Shown: positions 27,101 through 34,784 of the stretch, one piece after another | Layout of the letters: each line of letters begins with the position of its first letter | How positions within the stretch are numbered: position 1 is the stretch's first letter | Source: Pseudomonadota bacterium | Lineage (GTDB): Bacteria > Myxococcota_A > UBA796 > SXON01 | Length of the DNA: 64,000 nucleotides | NCBI GenBank assembly: GCA_030684355.1 | Contig: JAUXTN010000210.1 | Coordinates: 62,001-126,000 of the forward strand | Direction: 5' to 3' | The notes under the pieces: model-generated | What the model saw: the letters and a program-made list of their open reading frames with translations, nothing else | What the model was told of the DNA's origin: nothing | Databases searched by the model: none | Program-made: the position numbers and the translations under genes

Positions 27101-27596
27101 ACTCGATGCGCACCGGCGCGGCCTCGCCCGTGGGCCAGATGTCGGTGAGCCCGCCGCGCACCGACCAGCAGCCGGGCTCGGCGACCCGCTGCGTCGCGAG
27201 GTAGCCCCGGGCCCCCAGCCAGACGAGGAGCGCGGCGCGGTCGTACTCCTCGCCGACCCGGAGCTCGCGGACCTCGACGTCGCGCGGGACGCGGAGGAGC
27301 AGGGCCTTCGCCGGCACGACCACGAGCGCGTCCGTGGCGATGCGCGCGGTCAGCCGCTGGCGGGGGAGGTCCGGGTGGGGGGAGAGCCCATCCCACGGGC
27401 GGCCGTCATCCGCGGGGTAGAGCCGCGCGGGGGCCCCGAAGTACCGGAGCGCACGGAACCAGTGGTCGGCGTCCTCGCGGGTGGGGACGACGATCCATCC
27501 GCGGCGGAGGCGAGCGAGCGCGTACGGTCCGGCCCCGCCGACGAGCCCCCCGAGGGGCTTCCCGACGAGCTTCGGGACATCGGCGAGCCAGGCCAC
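24171..27596 (-). CDS. mfd: Transcription-repair coupling factor Mfd
   Basis: A 1141-residue superfamily 2 translocase that removes RNA polymerase stalled at DNA lesions and recruits UvrA. Domains in order are an N-terminal UvrB-like part, the RNA-polymerase-interacting domain with VVHDRHGIGQYRG near 450, and the translocase motor with Walker A VGDVGFGKTEVA near 595 and DEEHRFG near 700. They are followed by the second motor domain (TTIIESGVDLPNVNT) and the C-terminal TRCF domain. The length fits the family. The GTG start lies one base after the stop of the membrane-protein gene upstream, so they are coupled. The C-terminal tail has an Ala-rich stretch (AAAAVAAAAAAVAQ). Confidence 0.97.
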   Translation of the reverse strand: MAWLADVPKLVGKPLGGLVGGAGPYALARLRRGWIVVPTREDADHWFRALRYFGAPARLYPADDGRPWDGLSPHPDLPRQRLTARIATDALVVVPAKALLLRVPRDVEVRELRVGEEYDRAALLVWLGARGYLATQRVAEPGCWSVRGGLTDIWPTGEAAPVRIEWFDEEIVSIRSFDPATQRGTGKRDRVRVLSAREATLDAATAERAAAYIHALASERELPPTERRRVLQDLRNGVWFPGAEDYYPALIDLAPLAPGAPLYVVEPDLVHAELVRFEELVRARFDGLDPEDRPLVRPFDRYLPAAEARLDGAIALTSLVFEGSVPFETRTTAALKVGAGDLAPVAKQLRAWVKAGRAVTVVAESAGRAERLRALFEPHGLAFGTGRAGPSELRLDVGDLPDGFVSEEAVYVTADEMFVEQAERRSAASDRSGAADFRRAAVASFASVRPGDLVVHDRHGIGQYRGLARMPLGEVAGDFVIVAFRDGEKLYVPVHRLDLLTPYRSVGEGAVPRLDRLGGATWDARRAKVKDAVLKMAHELLRLYARRKIVRAEAFHGTDALYRQFEETFPFVETPDQDRAIADVLHDLGRDDPMDRLLVGDVGFGKTEVAMRACFRVVEGGAQAVVLCPTTILAFQHGESFRRRMENFPVRVEVLSRFQSAADVKRIHADLAAGSVDVLIATTRALGRSVRFKNLGLVVVDEEHRFGVAQKEALKKLALGAHMLAMSATPIPRTLQMALSGVRALSVMATPPGGRHPVRTEIARFNADRVREDVLHELRRGGQVYFVHNRVEDIEAIAQWVREVVPEAKVAVGHGQMSDDALERVLVGFVRHETNVFVCTTIIESGVDLPNVNTMIIDNADQLGLAQLYQLRGRIGRGTKRAACTLLVRGAGELRREAIARLRVLQDNTELGSGFALASSDLELRGGGELLGDKQHGHIAAIGFDAYLELLEDAVQEAKGEASRRQLEPEIEVAAPAWLPEDYVPEMPERLEAYQRLARARTREEVRGVIERLEHSFGPPPPEALNLGWLSETRVRCRELGIEHIAFLKVRLLVRLHAPTNVQPRTVERLLVAEPARFRRLGERELEVRFTPEEGAHPFRVLEWVLQRLSERPEGEPDGRAAAAVAAAAAAVAQRRRFVRP

Positions 27597-27597
27597 G

Positions 27598-28329
27598 TCA
27601 GCTCGATTGGGGCATGGCCGCCGGAGCCGCGGCGGGCTTGCGGAAGAGGTCGAGGTAGTACTGGACCATGCACAGGTCGATGGCGATCAGCACCAGGGCG
27701 TCGACCACGCCGCCGAGCGCAAGCGCCCAGGGGCCGATGCCCTGGAGCCAGAAGAACCCGCCGAGCTGCGTCGGGGCCCACCACACGAGGAACACCGCGA
27801 AGGTGCGGAAGAGCGTGCCACGGCGGCCCGCGGTCAGCTTGCGGGAGCGCGCGAGCGGGTCGCGCTCCTGGGTGTCGAGGGTCGCGATGGCGTCGACGAA
27901 GGCGTACTGCAGCCCGAAGAGGATGCCCGGCACGATGACGATGATGCCGAGCTGCACGATGAAGAGGGCGCGGGCGTGCGCCTTGATCACGCGCGGAAAC
28001 CGGTTGAGCCCGAAGTTCACGGCCTCGTAAAGCGTCGTGGGGCGCTTCTTCTCGTGCTGGACCCAGAGGTAGAGGGTGGCCGGCGCGGCCCAGGAGCCGA
28101 CGATGCACCCCCAGATCGTGAGCCAGATCGTCTGCGCCACCTGGCTGACGACCATCGCCTGTTGACCGGTGGTCGGACGCCAGTAGTCCAGCGCCATCGA
28201 ACCGATGACTTCGGCGATGGCCCAGCCCAATCCGCCGTAGATCACGGCGATGACGAGCACGATGCCGAGGTTCCGGAAGAGAACCAGGAAGGCGTTCCGA
28301 AGAACCTGAGCGATGCCGATACGGTTCAT
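27598..28329 (-). CDS. Integral membrane protein, function unknown
   Basis: A 243-residue protein with about five membrane helices. The first is at about 15-38 (FLVLFRNLGIVLVIAVIYGGLGW), others are near 65-95, 125-150, 180-200 and 205-225, and hydrophilic loops and a Pro/Ala-rich C-terminus complete it. The layout resembles small DUF975/YciC-like membrane proteins, but I see no decisive motif. The start ATG at 28329 is the first Met of the hydrophobic part. It lies directly before mfd in one transcript and is divergent from the conserved gene at 28382. Confidence 0.72.
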   Translation of the reverse strand: MNRIGIAQVLRNAFLVLFRNLGIVLVIAVIYGGLGWAIAEVIGSMALDYWRPTTGQQAMVVSQVAQTIWLTIWGCIVGSWAAPATLYLWVQHEKKRPTTLYEAVNFGLNRFPRVIKAHARALFIVQLGIIVIVPGILFGLQYAFVDAIATLDTQERDPLARSRKLTAGRRGTLFRTFAVFLVWWAPTQLGGFFWLQGIGPWALALGGVVDALVLIAIDLCMVQYYLDLFRKPAAAPAAMPQSS

Positions 28330-28381
28330 GGGCGGCCGGTCTAACGGAGAACCGCGCCGGCCGCACGGGGTTAGGTACGTC

Positions 28382-29461
28382 ATGGGGGTCGACATGCGAC
28401 CGGACATCATCGAGCTAGACGAGACGCCCGCGCCCACGCACGAGCCCGCCCGCCTCACGGCGCTCGACAAGGACGCAATCCTGCTCGCGCTCACCGGCGG
28501 ATCGGTGGTCGACTGGACCGGCCTGTCGTTCCGCACCTACGAGGACGTGAACGGCTTCCTCCGCCTCTGGTTGTGCGACGTGACGCGAGACGGCTGGGCC
28601 CGCGAGCGCCTGCAGTACGTCTACAACCAGGCGGTCAACTACCTCGAAGAGCACGTGGGGCTCACGTTCCGGCAGGAGGTGCGCCGCCCGCGGGACGTGC
28701 GCGACGCCTTCCTCCGCGCGTCGATGCGGGACCGCTTCAGCCGAGACCGCATCCAGTACTGCGCCGTCTTGAAGCTGATGCACGTCATCAATCACCTGGA
28801 GATGCAGGAGCTGCGCTCGCAGTCGGCGTTCCGCGAGATCGACCTCATCGAGCTCGCGAACGAGAAGGTGCTCTCCGCGGCGGAGCGCATGCGCGCGAGC
28901 TTCCCGTTGCGCGCGTTCTACGGCAACCGGAAGACGCGCCCCAGCGTCATTACGAAGCTCCTGGCGAAGCGCGAGTCCACCGCGGCGACCGTCTACGACA
29001 AGCTCCGCTTCCGCATCGTCACGGAGACGCGGGAGGAGATCGTCCCGGCGCTCGCGTGGCTCTTCCGGAACCTCGTGCCGTTCCCGGCGATCATCCCTGG
29101 GGAGAGCGTGAACAGCCTGCTCTCCGAGCAGGAGGTGGAGGCCGCGTCGGAATTGCCCGACCTCCGCGGCATCCTCCGGCCCCGCCTCGGGGCGAGCAAT
29201 CCGGACTCGGGCGCGGTCTACCGCGTCGTCAACTTCATCGTCGATCTGCCCGTCCCGGTCTACGAGATCCCGGGCGTGCAGCCCCCGACGCACCCCGCGC
29301 TCCTGGGCGAGGCCGTCTCCGTCCTCGTGGAGTTCCAGGTGGTCGACGCCGACAGCGAGGCCCGCAACGAGGAGGGCGAAAGCCGGCATGATGCCTACAA
29401 GCTGAGGCAACGTGCGCGCGTCTACGAGCGGCTGGGGCGCTCGCCCCAGGCGCGCCGGTAA
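28382..29461 (+). CDS. Conserved cytoplasmic protein, TIGR04552-like, possible nucleotidyltransferase-like fold
   Basis: About 359 residues with no certain function. The sequence reminds me of TIGR04552, a family known from myxobacteria, but I could not check this. Residues 1-110 contain helical, Arg-rich segments. A middle segment VYDKLRFRIVTETREEIVPAL, followed by an extended loop, looks like the core strand and helix of RelA/SpoT-type nucleotidyltransferases, and this is inference only. The late strands VVNFIVDLPVPVYEIPGV and VLVEFQVVD would complete a beta sheet. Two Met starts are possible, at 28382 and at 28394. It is divergent from the membrane protein gene and followed by the 46-residue basic protein. 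Confidence 0.65.
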   Translation: MGVDMRPDIIELDETPAPTHEPARLTALDKDAILLALTGGSVVDWTGLSFRTYEDVNGFLRLWLCDVTRDGWARERLQYVYNQAVNYLEEHVGLTFRQEVRRPRDVRDAFLRASMRDRFSRDRIQYCAVLKLMHVINHLEMQELRSQSAFREIDLIELANEKVLSAAERMRASFPLRAFYGNRKTRPSVITKLLAKRESTAATVYDKLRFRIVTETREEIVPALAWLFRNLVPFPAIIPGESVNSLLSEQEVEAASELPDLRGILRPRLGASNPDSGAVYRVVNFIVDLPVPVYEIPGVQPPTHPALLGEAVSVLVEFQVVDADSEARNEEGESRHDAYKLRQRARVYERLGRSPQARR

Positions 29462-29516
29462 GGTCCGGACGTGACAGCTTGGGCGGGGTGGGATAGCCGG
29501 CCGGCCGGAGTTCATC

Positions 29517-29657
29517 ATGTCCAAGACCGCGCCGAAGAAGAACCGGAACAAGTCGTCCCGTCACCGCGCCAAGCTCAAGGCCAAGCACACCAAGCAGCGG
29601 ATGCGCGCGCGCGGTGAGCTCACCAAGCGCCGCCCCGGCGGCCGTCTCCGCCGCTAG
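29517..29657 (+). CDS. 46-residue extremely basic protein
   Basis: A very small open frame that reads as a plausible gene: ATG with GGAG seven bases upstream, then 46 codons and a TAG that touches the malQ start. It encodes 20 Lys/Arg and two His with only one acidic residue, and no Cys. The sequence is evenly polar (MSKTAPKKNRNKSSRHRAKL and LTKRRPGGRLRR at the ends), with no hydrophobic core, so it probably folds on nucleic acid. Candidates are a ribosome-associated small protein or a DNA-compacting peptide. Whether it is expressed needs evidence beyond sequence. Confidence 0.6.
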   Translation: MSKTAPKKNRNKSSRHRAKLKAKHTKQRMRARGELTKRRPGGRLRR

Positions 29658-31139
29658 TTGGCCGTGGTGGGCGCGCGCCGCCGCCACGCCGGGGTCCTCC
29701 TGCACCCCTCGAGCCTGCCCGGTCCGGGTCCCATCGGTGAGATTGGGCCCTACGCGGATGCGTTTCTCGAGTGGATGACTCAGGCCGGCCTCGACTCCTG
29801 GCAGGTGCTCCCCCTCCACCCCGTCGGGCCCGGGGCGTCTCCTTACGCCTCGCCCTCTGCATTCGCGGCCGATCCGCGCCTCATCGCCATCGAGACGCTC
29901 GTGGGCGACGGCATTCTTGAGCCCGCGGCGATGCCGTGGGGCCAGGAGCGCGCGGACTTCGACGCCGTGGACACCTGGAAGATCCCCCTGCTCCGCACCG
30001 CGGCGGGGCGCGTGGCCAACGATCCGGCCTGCCGCGCCTACGTCGAAGCCGAGCGGGACTGGCTCGAGGACTGGGCGCTCTACGCGGCCCTCGCCCGCGT
30101 GTACGGCGGCGGCTGGTGGGTCTGGCCGGCGGACGCCGCGCGGCGCCGTGGCCTCGCCAAGCTCCGCAAGGAGCACGCGGCGCTCGTAGCCGAGGAGGAG
30201 GCCCTCCAGTGGCTCTTCCACGTGCAGTGGTCGCGCGTGCGGGCGTCCGCGGCGCGCCGCGGCATCCGCCTCATCGGGGACATCCCGATCTTCGTCAGCG
30301 GGGACGGCTGCGACACCTGGGCGCATCGCGACCTGTTCCGGCTCCGGCCGGACGGCCGCCCCGATCCCGTCGCCGGCGTGCCTCCCGACTATTTCTCGCC
30401 GCTCGGTCAGCGCTGGGGCAATCCCACGTACGCGTGGGACCGCCACGCCGCGACCGGGTTCGCCTGGTGGACCGCGCGCTTGCGCCGCGAGATCGCCCTG
30501 GTGGACGCCGTCCGGCTCGACCACTTCCGCGGGTTCCTCGCCTCCTGGTCGATCCCCGCGAGCGAGGAGGACGCCCGCGTCGGGCATTGGGAGTCCGGGC
30601 CCGGTCGCCCGCTCTTCGACGCCCTGCAGGCCTCCCTGGGCGCGCTCCCGGTCATCGCGGAGGACCTCGGCGTCATCACCCCGGACGTGGCCGAGCTGCG
30701 CGACAGCCTGGGGCTCCCGGGCATGAAGGTGCTCCAGTTCGCCTACGGGGACGACGCGGACCACCCCTTCCTGCCCCACAACTTCGAGCATCCGCGCTGG
30801 GTGGCCTACACGGGTACGCACGACAACGACACCGTGGCGGGCTGGTACGCCTCGACGGACGAGCGGACGCGCCACCGGTTCCGGGTCACCTGTGGCCGCG
30901 ACGGGACGGCCCCCGCCTGGTCGATGATGCGCGAGGTGTGGGGGAGCATCGCCGAGACCGCCATCGCGCCCATGCAGGACTTCCTGGGGCTCGGGAGCGA
31001 CGCCCGGCTGAACACCCCGGGGGCCGCCGAGGGCAACTGGGGCTGGCGCCTGCGCGACCTCCCGTGGCAGGTGTGCGGCATGTCGCGCACGCTCGGCGAG
31101 GTGTTCGGGCGCACCCCAGGCGACAGCTTCGCGACCTAG
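29658..31139 (+). CDS. malQ: 4-alpha-glucanotransferase (amylomaltase)
   Basis: A 493-residue GH77 enzyme that transfers alpha-1,4-glucan segments between maltodextrins in the cytoplasm. Key segments are LLHPSSLPGPGPIGEIG at the N-terminus, WQVLPLHPVGPG, the nucleophile Asp in DAVRLDHFRGF near residue 287, the acid Glu in VIAEDLGVITPDV near 334, and the third catalytic Asp in YTGTHDNDT near 389. The first usable codon is TTG at 29658, directly after the stop of the basic gene. GTG at 29664 or 29667 would also work, and none has a clear ribosome site. It could use maltodextrin brought in by the importer at 1-1720, though that gene is far away. Confidence 0.95.
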   Translation: MAVVGARRRHAGVLLHPSSLPGPGPIGEIGPYADAFLEWMTQAGLDSWQVLPLHPVGPGASPYASPSAFAADPRLIAIETLVGDGILEPAAMPWGQERADFDAVDTWKIPLLRTAAGRVANDPACRAYVEAERDWLEDWALYAALARVYGGGWWVWPADAARRRGLAKLRKEHAALVAEEEALQWLFHVQWSRVRASAARRGIRLIGDIPIFVSGDGCDTWAHRDLFRLRPDGRPDPVAGVPPDYFSPLGQRWGNPTYAWDRHAATGFAWWTARLRREIALVDAVRLDHFRGFLASWSIPASEEDARVGHWESGPGRPLFDALQASLGALPVIAEDLGVITPDVAELRDSLGLPGMKVLQFAYGDDADHPFLPHNFEHPRWVAYTGTHDNDTVAGWYASTDERTRHRFRVTCGRDGTAPAWSMMREVWGSIAETAIAPMQDFLGLGSDARLNTPGAAEGNWGWRLRDLPWQVCGMSRTLGEVFGRTPGDSFAT

Positions 31140-31190
31140 GACGGCGCGCCCGGCGGGCTGCCTGACCTGGCGCCCGCGGGGCGGTCGTTC

Positions 31191-32282
31191 CTACCGGAAC
31201 TGCTTGGCCAGCTTCAGGCCCTGCATCTGGTAGTTGCTGCCGTCGTCCCCGTAGAGCTGGTCGGGCACCTCCGCGTTTCGGAGCAGCTCGATGCGGAACA
31301 GGGGCTGGCCGTGCTCCAGCAGGAACGGCACGTCGTGCGTGCGGATCTCCAGCACCAGCCGCGCGCCCCGGCCCGTGTTGTCGAGGCCGAACCCCGCGTC
31401 GATGAAGCCGGCGTAGTGCGTGCGCAGTTCCCCCTTCGTCGCGTCGTACGGCACGAGCTCCGCGCAGAGGTCCGGCGGGATGCACAGGCGCTCGCGCGTG
31501 GCGAAGATGTAGAACTGCTCGGGCTCCAGTACCTGGCCGTCCGACGAGCGGTCGACCGGCAGGGAGGTCCAGTAGCGGTCCCGCGGGAGGTCGCGCCGGG
31601 AGAGGTCGATCGGGGGGCGGTGGCGCAAGGCGAGGTAGCCGGCGATGCCGTCGATGCCGTCGTGCAGGTCAACCGACATCTGGATGCCGGGCGGATCGTC
31701 GCTCACGATGGCCGGGCGCCCGTCCGACCAGTAGCAGACCGGCGCGGCCTCCTGGCGGGCGCGGAGGGCCTCGACGCCCAGGGCAGGCCGGCCCTCGGCG
31801 AGGCGGAGCTGGCCGAGGCAGTCGCCGCGGCGCACGGAGACGTGGAAGCTCTGCGGCGTGATCTCGAGGAAGAGGCGGCCGCTGTAGCCGGCGGGCACGA
31901 GATCGAAGGAGTGGCCGTGCTCCGTGAGGAGGCGGACGAACACGTCCAGCCGACCGGTGGAGGACTTGGGGTTCGCGCGTCCGTGCACGCCCGCCGGGAG
32001 CTCCAGGACCTCCTCCACCTCGGCGAGGTAGACGCCGCGGTGCCGGAGCACCGTGGGCTTGTCCACGTCGAGCCGCTGCTCGTCGAGGGCGAGCCGACCC
32101 AGGCGCCGCTCCACCCCGGCGGTGCCTGGCAGGAAGCTGCACTGGAGTTGCCAGATGCGGGCGCCCAGGCGGAGGTCCAGCGACGACGGCTGGATCTGCG
32201 CCGGCCGTACCGGGTACAGGGAGCGGATGGCGCCGGAGGCCACCAGCGCGCGGAGCTGCTGGCTTACGAGGATGGCGTCCAT
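31191..32282 (-). CDS. dcd: dCTP deaminase, long two-domain type
   Basis: A 363-residue enzyme of the long bacterial 2'-deoxycytidine 5'-triphosphate deaminase class, converting dCTP to dUTP. The N-terminal half has QIQPSSLDLRLG and the trimer-active-site motif RANPKSSTGRLDVFVRLLTEHG near 104-125. The C-terminal half repeats a DCD-like fold with EPEQFYIFATRERLCIPPDL and a HYAGFIDAGFG segment, so it looks like an internal duplication. Common short dCTP deaminases are about 190 residues. It is convergent with malQ and divergent from the ferredoxin gene. Confidence 0.88.
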   Translation of the reverse strand: MDAILVSQQLRALVASGAIRSLYPVRPAQIQPSSLDLRLGARIWQLQCSFLPGTAGVERRLGRLALDEQRLDVDKPTVLRHRGVYLAEVEEVLELPAGVHGRANPKSSTGRLDVFVRLLTEHGHSFDLVPAGYSGRLFLEITPQSFHVSVRRGDCLGQLRLAEGRPALGVEALRARQEAAPVCYWSDGRPAIVSDDPPGIQMSVDLHDGIDGIAGYLALRHRPPIDLSRRDLPRDRYWTSLPVDRSSDGQVLEPEQFYIFATRERLCIPPDLCAELVPYDATKGELRTHYAGFIDAGFGLDNTGRGARLVLEIRTHDVPFLLEHGQPLFRIELLRNAEVPDQLYGDDGSNYQMQGLKLAKQFR

Positions 32283-32409
32283 TTCGAGCGGGCTCCCATG
32301 CGAGCGGAGGGGCCGCCCCCGCGGATCGGCGGGGCTATATGCCGCCGTCCGTCCCGACGAGCGCCGACGGGAGCGTGTTATGCGCGCGGTCCTGCTGGGA
32401 GGAGCCCCG

Positions 32410-32715
32410 ATGCCTGTCTACAACATCCACCTCCAGAGTCCCGACAAGACGATCGACACCGTGGTGCCCTGCCGCCACGATCAGCCGATCCTCGAGGCGG
32501 CGGAGGCCCAGGGCCTCGCGCTCCCGTACTCGTGCCGCAGCGCGGCGTGCGGCACGTGTGCCGGGCGCGTGCTGTCGGGGACCGTGTCGCTCGACGAGCA
32601 GTTCATCCTCGGGGACGGGGATCTCGAAGCGGGGTACACCTGCCTCTGCAGCGCGCTTCCCACGTCCGACTGCCGGATCCTCACGCATCAGCGGTCGAAC
32701 ATCGACGGCGTGTAG
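32410..32715 (+). CDS. Plant-type [2Fe-2S] ferredoxin
   Basis: A 101-residue soluble electron carrier. The iron-sulfur ligands are C42, C47, C50 and C80 (C-x4-C-x2-C, then 29 residues and C), the canonical plant-type spacing. The start ATG at 32410 has GGGAGGAG about five bases upstream. It stands alone between a divergent dcd gene and bS18. Its redox partner cannot be told from the sequence, though it lies just upstream of a block devoted to heme and oxidase assembly. Confidence 0.95.
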   Translation: MPVYNIHLQSPDKTIDTVVPCRHDQPILEAAEAQGLALPYSCRSAACGTCAGRVLSGTVSLDEQFILGDGDLEAGYTCLCSALPTSDCRILTHQRSNIDGV

Positions 32716-32785
32716 ATCCCGCTCTGCTTGCACATCAGGCCGGACCGGGCTAAGCGCGGGGGCCGTTCGATAGAGGGAGTTTTCA

Positions 32786-32983
32786 ATGGCCGAACAGGTC
32801 AAGACGAAGTCCGAGGATGCCGACTACAAGGATCCGGCGCGCCTCAAGCGTTTCCTCACGGAGCGTGGGAAGATCCTCCCGCGCCGCATCACGGGCCTCT
32901 CCGCGAAGCAGCAGCGCCAGATCGCCCTCGCGATCAAGCGCGCTCGCCACCTCGCGTTGCTGCCCTACATCAACCGCGAGTAG
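32786..32983 (+). CDS. rpsR: Ribosomal protein bS18, cysteine-free form
   Basis: A 65-residue small-subunit ribosomal protein bS18, next to 16S rRNA in the platform. The core [48 protein letters not shown] matches the family. The N-terminus lacks the Cys-containing segment that many bS18 proteins use to hold zinc, so this is a C-minus form. The gene is not next to rpsF, ssb or rplI, its usual companions. A good ribosome site, GAGGGAG, precedes the ATG. Nine bases separate it from SURF1. Confidence 0.96.
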   Translation: MAEQVKTKSEDADYKDPARLKRFLTERGKILPRRITGLSAKQQRQIALAIKRARHLALLPYINRE

Positions 32984-32992
32984 TACGCGGCC

Positions 32993-33739
32993 GTGTACCG
33001 GTTTCGCCCACGCGCTGGCCCGACGATCGGGGCAGCGCTGGGCGCGCTCGTGCTTGGGAGCCTTGGCACCTGGCAGGTGGGCCGCCTCGATGAGGCGGAG
33101 GCGGACCGCGTCCGTTTTGTCGAACGGCTCGCCGAGCCTGCGTTCGACGCGACGGACCCGCCCGAGGATCCCGATCTTCACCGAGCGCGCGTCACGGGGG
33201 TGCCCGATTGGGACCACCATGTGTTGCTCTCGGGCAAGTACATGTGGGGGGATGCCGGGTACCAGCTGATCGTGCCCGTGCACGCCGATGGCGCGGTCGT
33301 GCTCGTGAACACCGGCTGGGTTCCCGCGGACGAGGCGGAGCTCATCGTGGCGCGCGAGCGCACGGTGGCTGGGCCCCGGACCTACGCGGGGCTCGCGCGC
33401 GCGTTCCCCGAGGACCCTGAGGCCAAGGGCTCGTTCGCCCTCGAGGACGGCTTCCAGCGGAAGTGGCGCGCCATCTCGCCGCGCGCCATGGCCGCGGGAG
33501 AGGACGTGCCTCCCTTCCTCCTCTATGAAGGGGAGGGGCTGGCGCCCGACGCCCCGATCCCGGATCGTGAGCCCCCCATCGGCGGGTGGCGCACCGAGGC
33601 GCCCGAGCGCCCGCACGCTCAGTACGCGTTCACGTGGTTTTCGCTGATGTTGACGTTGGCGCTGGTCTGGCTCTCGGCGTCGATGGAACGTCAAGCCGAT
33701 GCGGGCCAGCGCGCCGCGGATGGGTCACCGCGGGGCTGA
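32993..33739 (+). CDS. SURF1-family cytochrome oxidase assembly protein
   Basis: A 248-residue inner-membrane assembly factor for heme-copper oxidase, where SURF1 helps insert heme a. The usual layout is present: an N-terminal membrane helix followed by LGTWQVGRLDEAEADR, a periplasmic domain with HVLLSGKYMWGDAGYQLIVPV and VLVNTGWVPADEAEL, and a C-terminal membrane helix (HAQYAFTWFSLMLTLALVWL). The start is GTG. It lies nine bases after bS18 and is the first of ten genes on this strand that build the caa3 oxidase. Confidence 0.93.
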   Translation: MYRFRPRAGPTIGAALGALVLGSLGTWQVGRLDEAEADRVRFVERLAEPAFDATDPPEDPDLHRARVTGVPDWDHHVLLSGKYMWGDAGYQLIVPVHADGAVVLVNTGWVPADEAELIVARERTVAGPRTYAGLARAFPEDPEAKGSFALEDGFQRKWRAISPRAMAAGEDVPPFLLYEGEGLAPDAPIPDREPPIGGWRTEAPERPHAQYAFTWFSLMLTLALVWLSASMERQADAGQRAADGSPRG

Positions 33740-33839
33740 TTCGCTGCCCCGGTAGGATCGGCCCCCTGGGCCCTGCTCGTGTCCTTGCCTGCACTCCTGC
33801 AGTGCGATAGTGCCGCCCCCCATCTCGAGGGACCCCCGT

Positions 33840-34784
33840 ATGAGGCGCCTCATCGCCGGTACCGATGTTCCGCCTGCCGTCGGTCGAGCATTCTTCGGGT
33901 TGGCGGCGGTCACCTACGGTTTGCTGGTGTTCGGCGCCAGCGTACGCGTTCACGGCGCGGGCCTCTCCTGCCCGGACTGGCCGCTCTGTTTCGGCGAGGT
34001 CATCCCCACGCTGAACTTCGAGGTGTTCCTCGAGTGGGGCCACCGCGTGCTCGCCAGCGTCGTGTCCTTCGGGTTCCTGGGGCTCGGGGTGGCGGTGCTC
34101 GCGGCCCCGCCCATGCGCGCGCGCGCTGGAAAGCTCGTCGGCATCGCGGCCGTCGCGCTGGCGGCCCAGGTGATCCTCGGCGGGCTGACTGTCCTCCACC
34201 TCCTGGCGTACTGGAGCGTGACGCTCCACCTCCTGTTCGGGAACCTGTTCTGCGCGCTTCTCGTGCTGACCGGGCTCTCGTTGAGCGAGAAGCAGGTGCC
34301 GTCCGCGTCCGTGCACCCGTGGGTGCGTGCCGTCGGGGCGCTGCTCGCCGCGATGGTCGTGGGCCAGATGGCGCTCGGCGGTCTGGTCTCCAGCAACTAC
34401 GCGGGGCTGGCCTGCACCGAATGGCCGACCTGCAACGGCGGCGTGTGGTTCCCGGTGCTCGACGGCATCGTCGGCCTCCAGATCTTCCATCGCCTCGGCG
34501 CCTACACGCTCCTCGCGCTCTCGGTCGCGTTCTTCGTGCTCGCGCGCGGCGTGCCGGCCCTCCGTCGCCCTGCGGCGGTGGTGCTCGGCCTCGTCCTGCT
34601 CCAGGCGCTGATCGGCATCACCAACGTGCTCCTCGCGATGCCCGTTGAGATCGCGATCATCCACTCCGCCGTCGCGGACCTCATCGTCCTCTCCACCACC
34701 TGGACGCTCTGGCACGTCGCGCGGCACCCCGCGCGCTCGGCCACCCGCTCCGGGCTCCCGCTCGCCGCCGCGGAGCGCGCTTGA
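33840..34784 (+). CDS. ctaA: Heme A synthase, CtaA/COX15 type
   Basis: An inner-membrane monooxygenase that turns heme O into heme A, about 314 residues with eight membrane helices. The family features are GASVRVHGAGLSCPDWPLC at the start of the first half and NYAGLACTEWPTCNGG in the second, giving two CPDWPLC-type cysteine pairs as in the disulfide-containing class. The heme His residues lie in GHRVL, TLHLLFG and FHRLGAY. I chose the ATG at 33840, with GAGGG upstream, rather than GTG at 33810. A 100-base gap precedes it, and ctaB follows with a four-base overlap. Confidence 0.93.
   Translation: MRRLIAGTDVPPAVGRAFFGLAAVTYGLLVFGASVRVHGAGLSCPDWPLCFGEVIPTLNFEVFLEWGHRVLASVVSFGFLGLGVAVLAAPPMRARAGKLVGIAAVALAAQVILGGLTVLHLLAYWSVTLHLLFGNLFCALLVLTGLSLSEKQVPSASVHPWVRAVGALLAAMVVGQMALGGLVSSNYAGLACTEWPTCNGGVWFPVLDGIVGLQIFHRLGAYTLLALSVAFFVLARGVPALRRPAAVVLGLVLLQALIGITNVLLAMPVEIAIIHSAVADLIVLSTTWTLWHVARHPARSATRSGLPLAAAERA

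Noticed and set aside
24306-27938. A 1210-codon open frame on the plus strand
   Set aside because: Antisense to mfd. The mfd motifs are unmistakable, while this translation has only Asp/Gly/Glu/Val/Arg bias.
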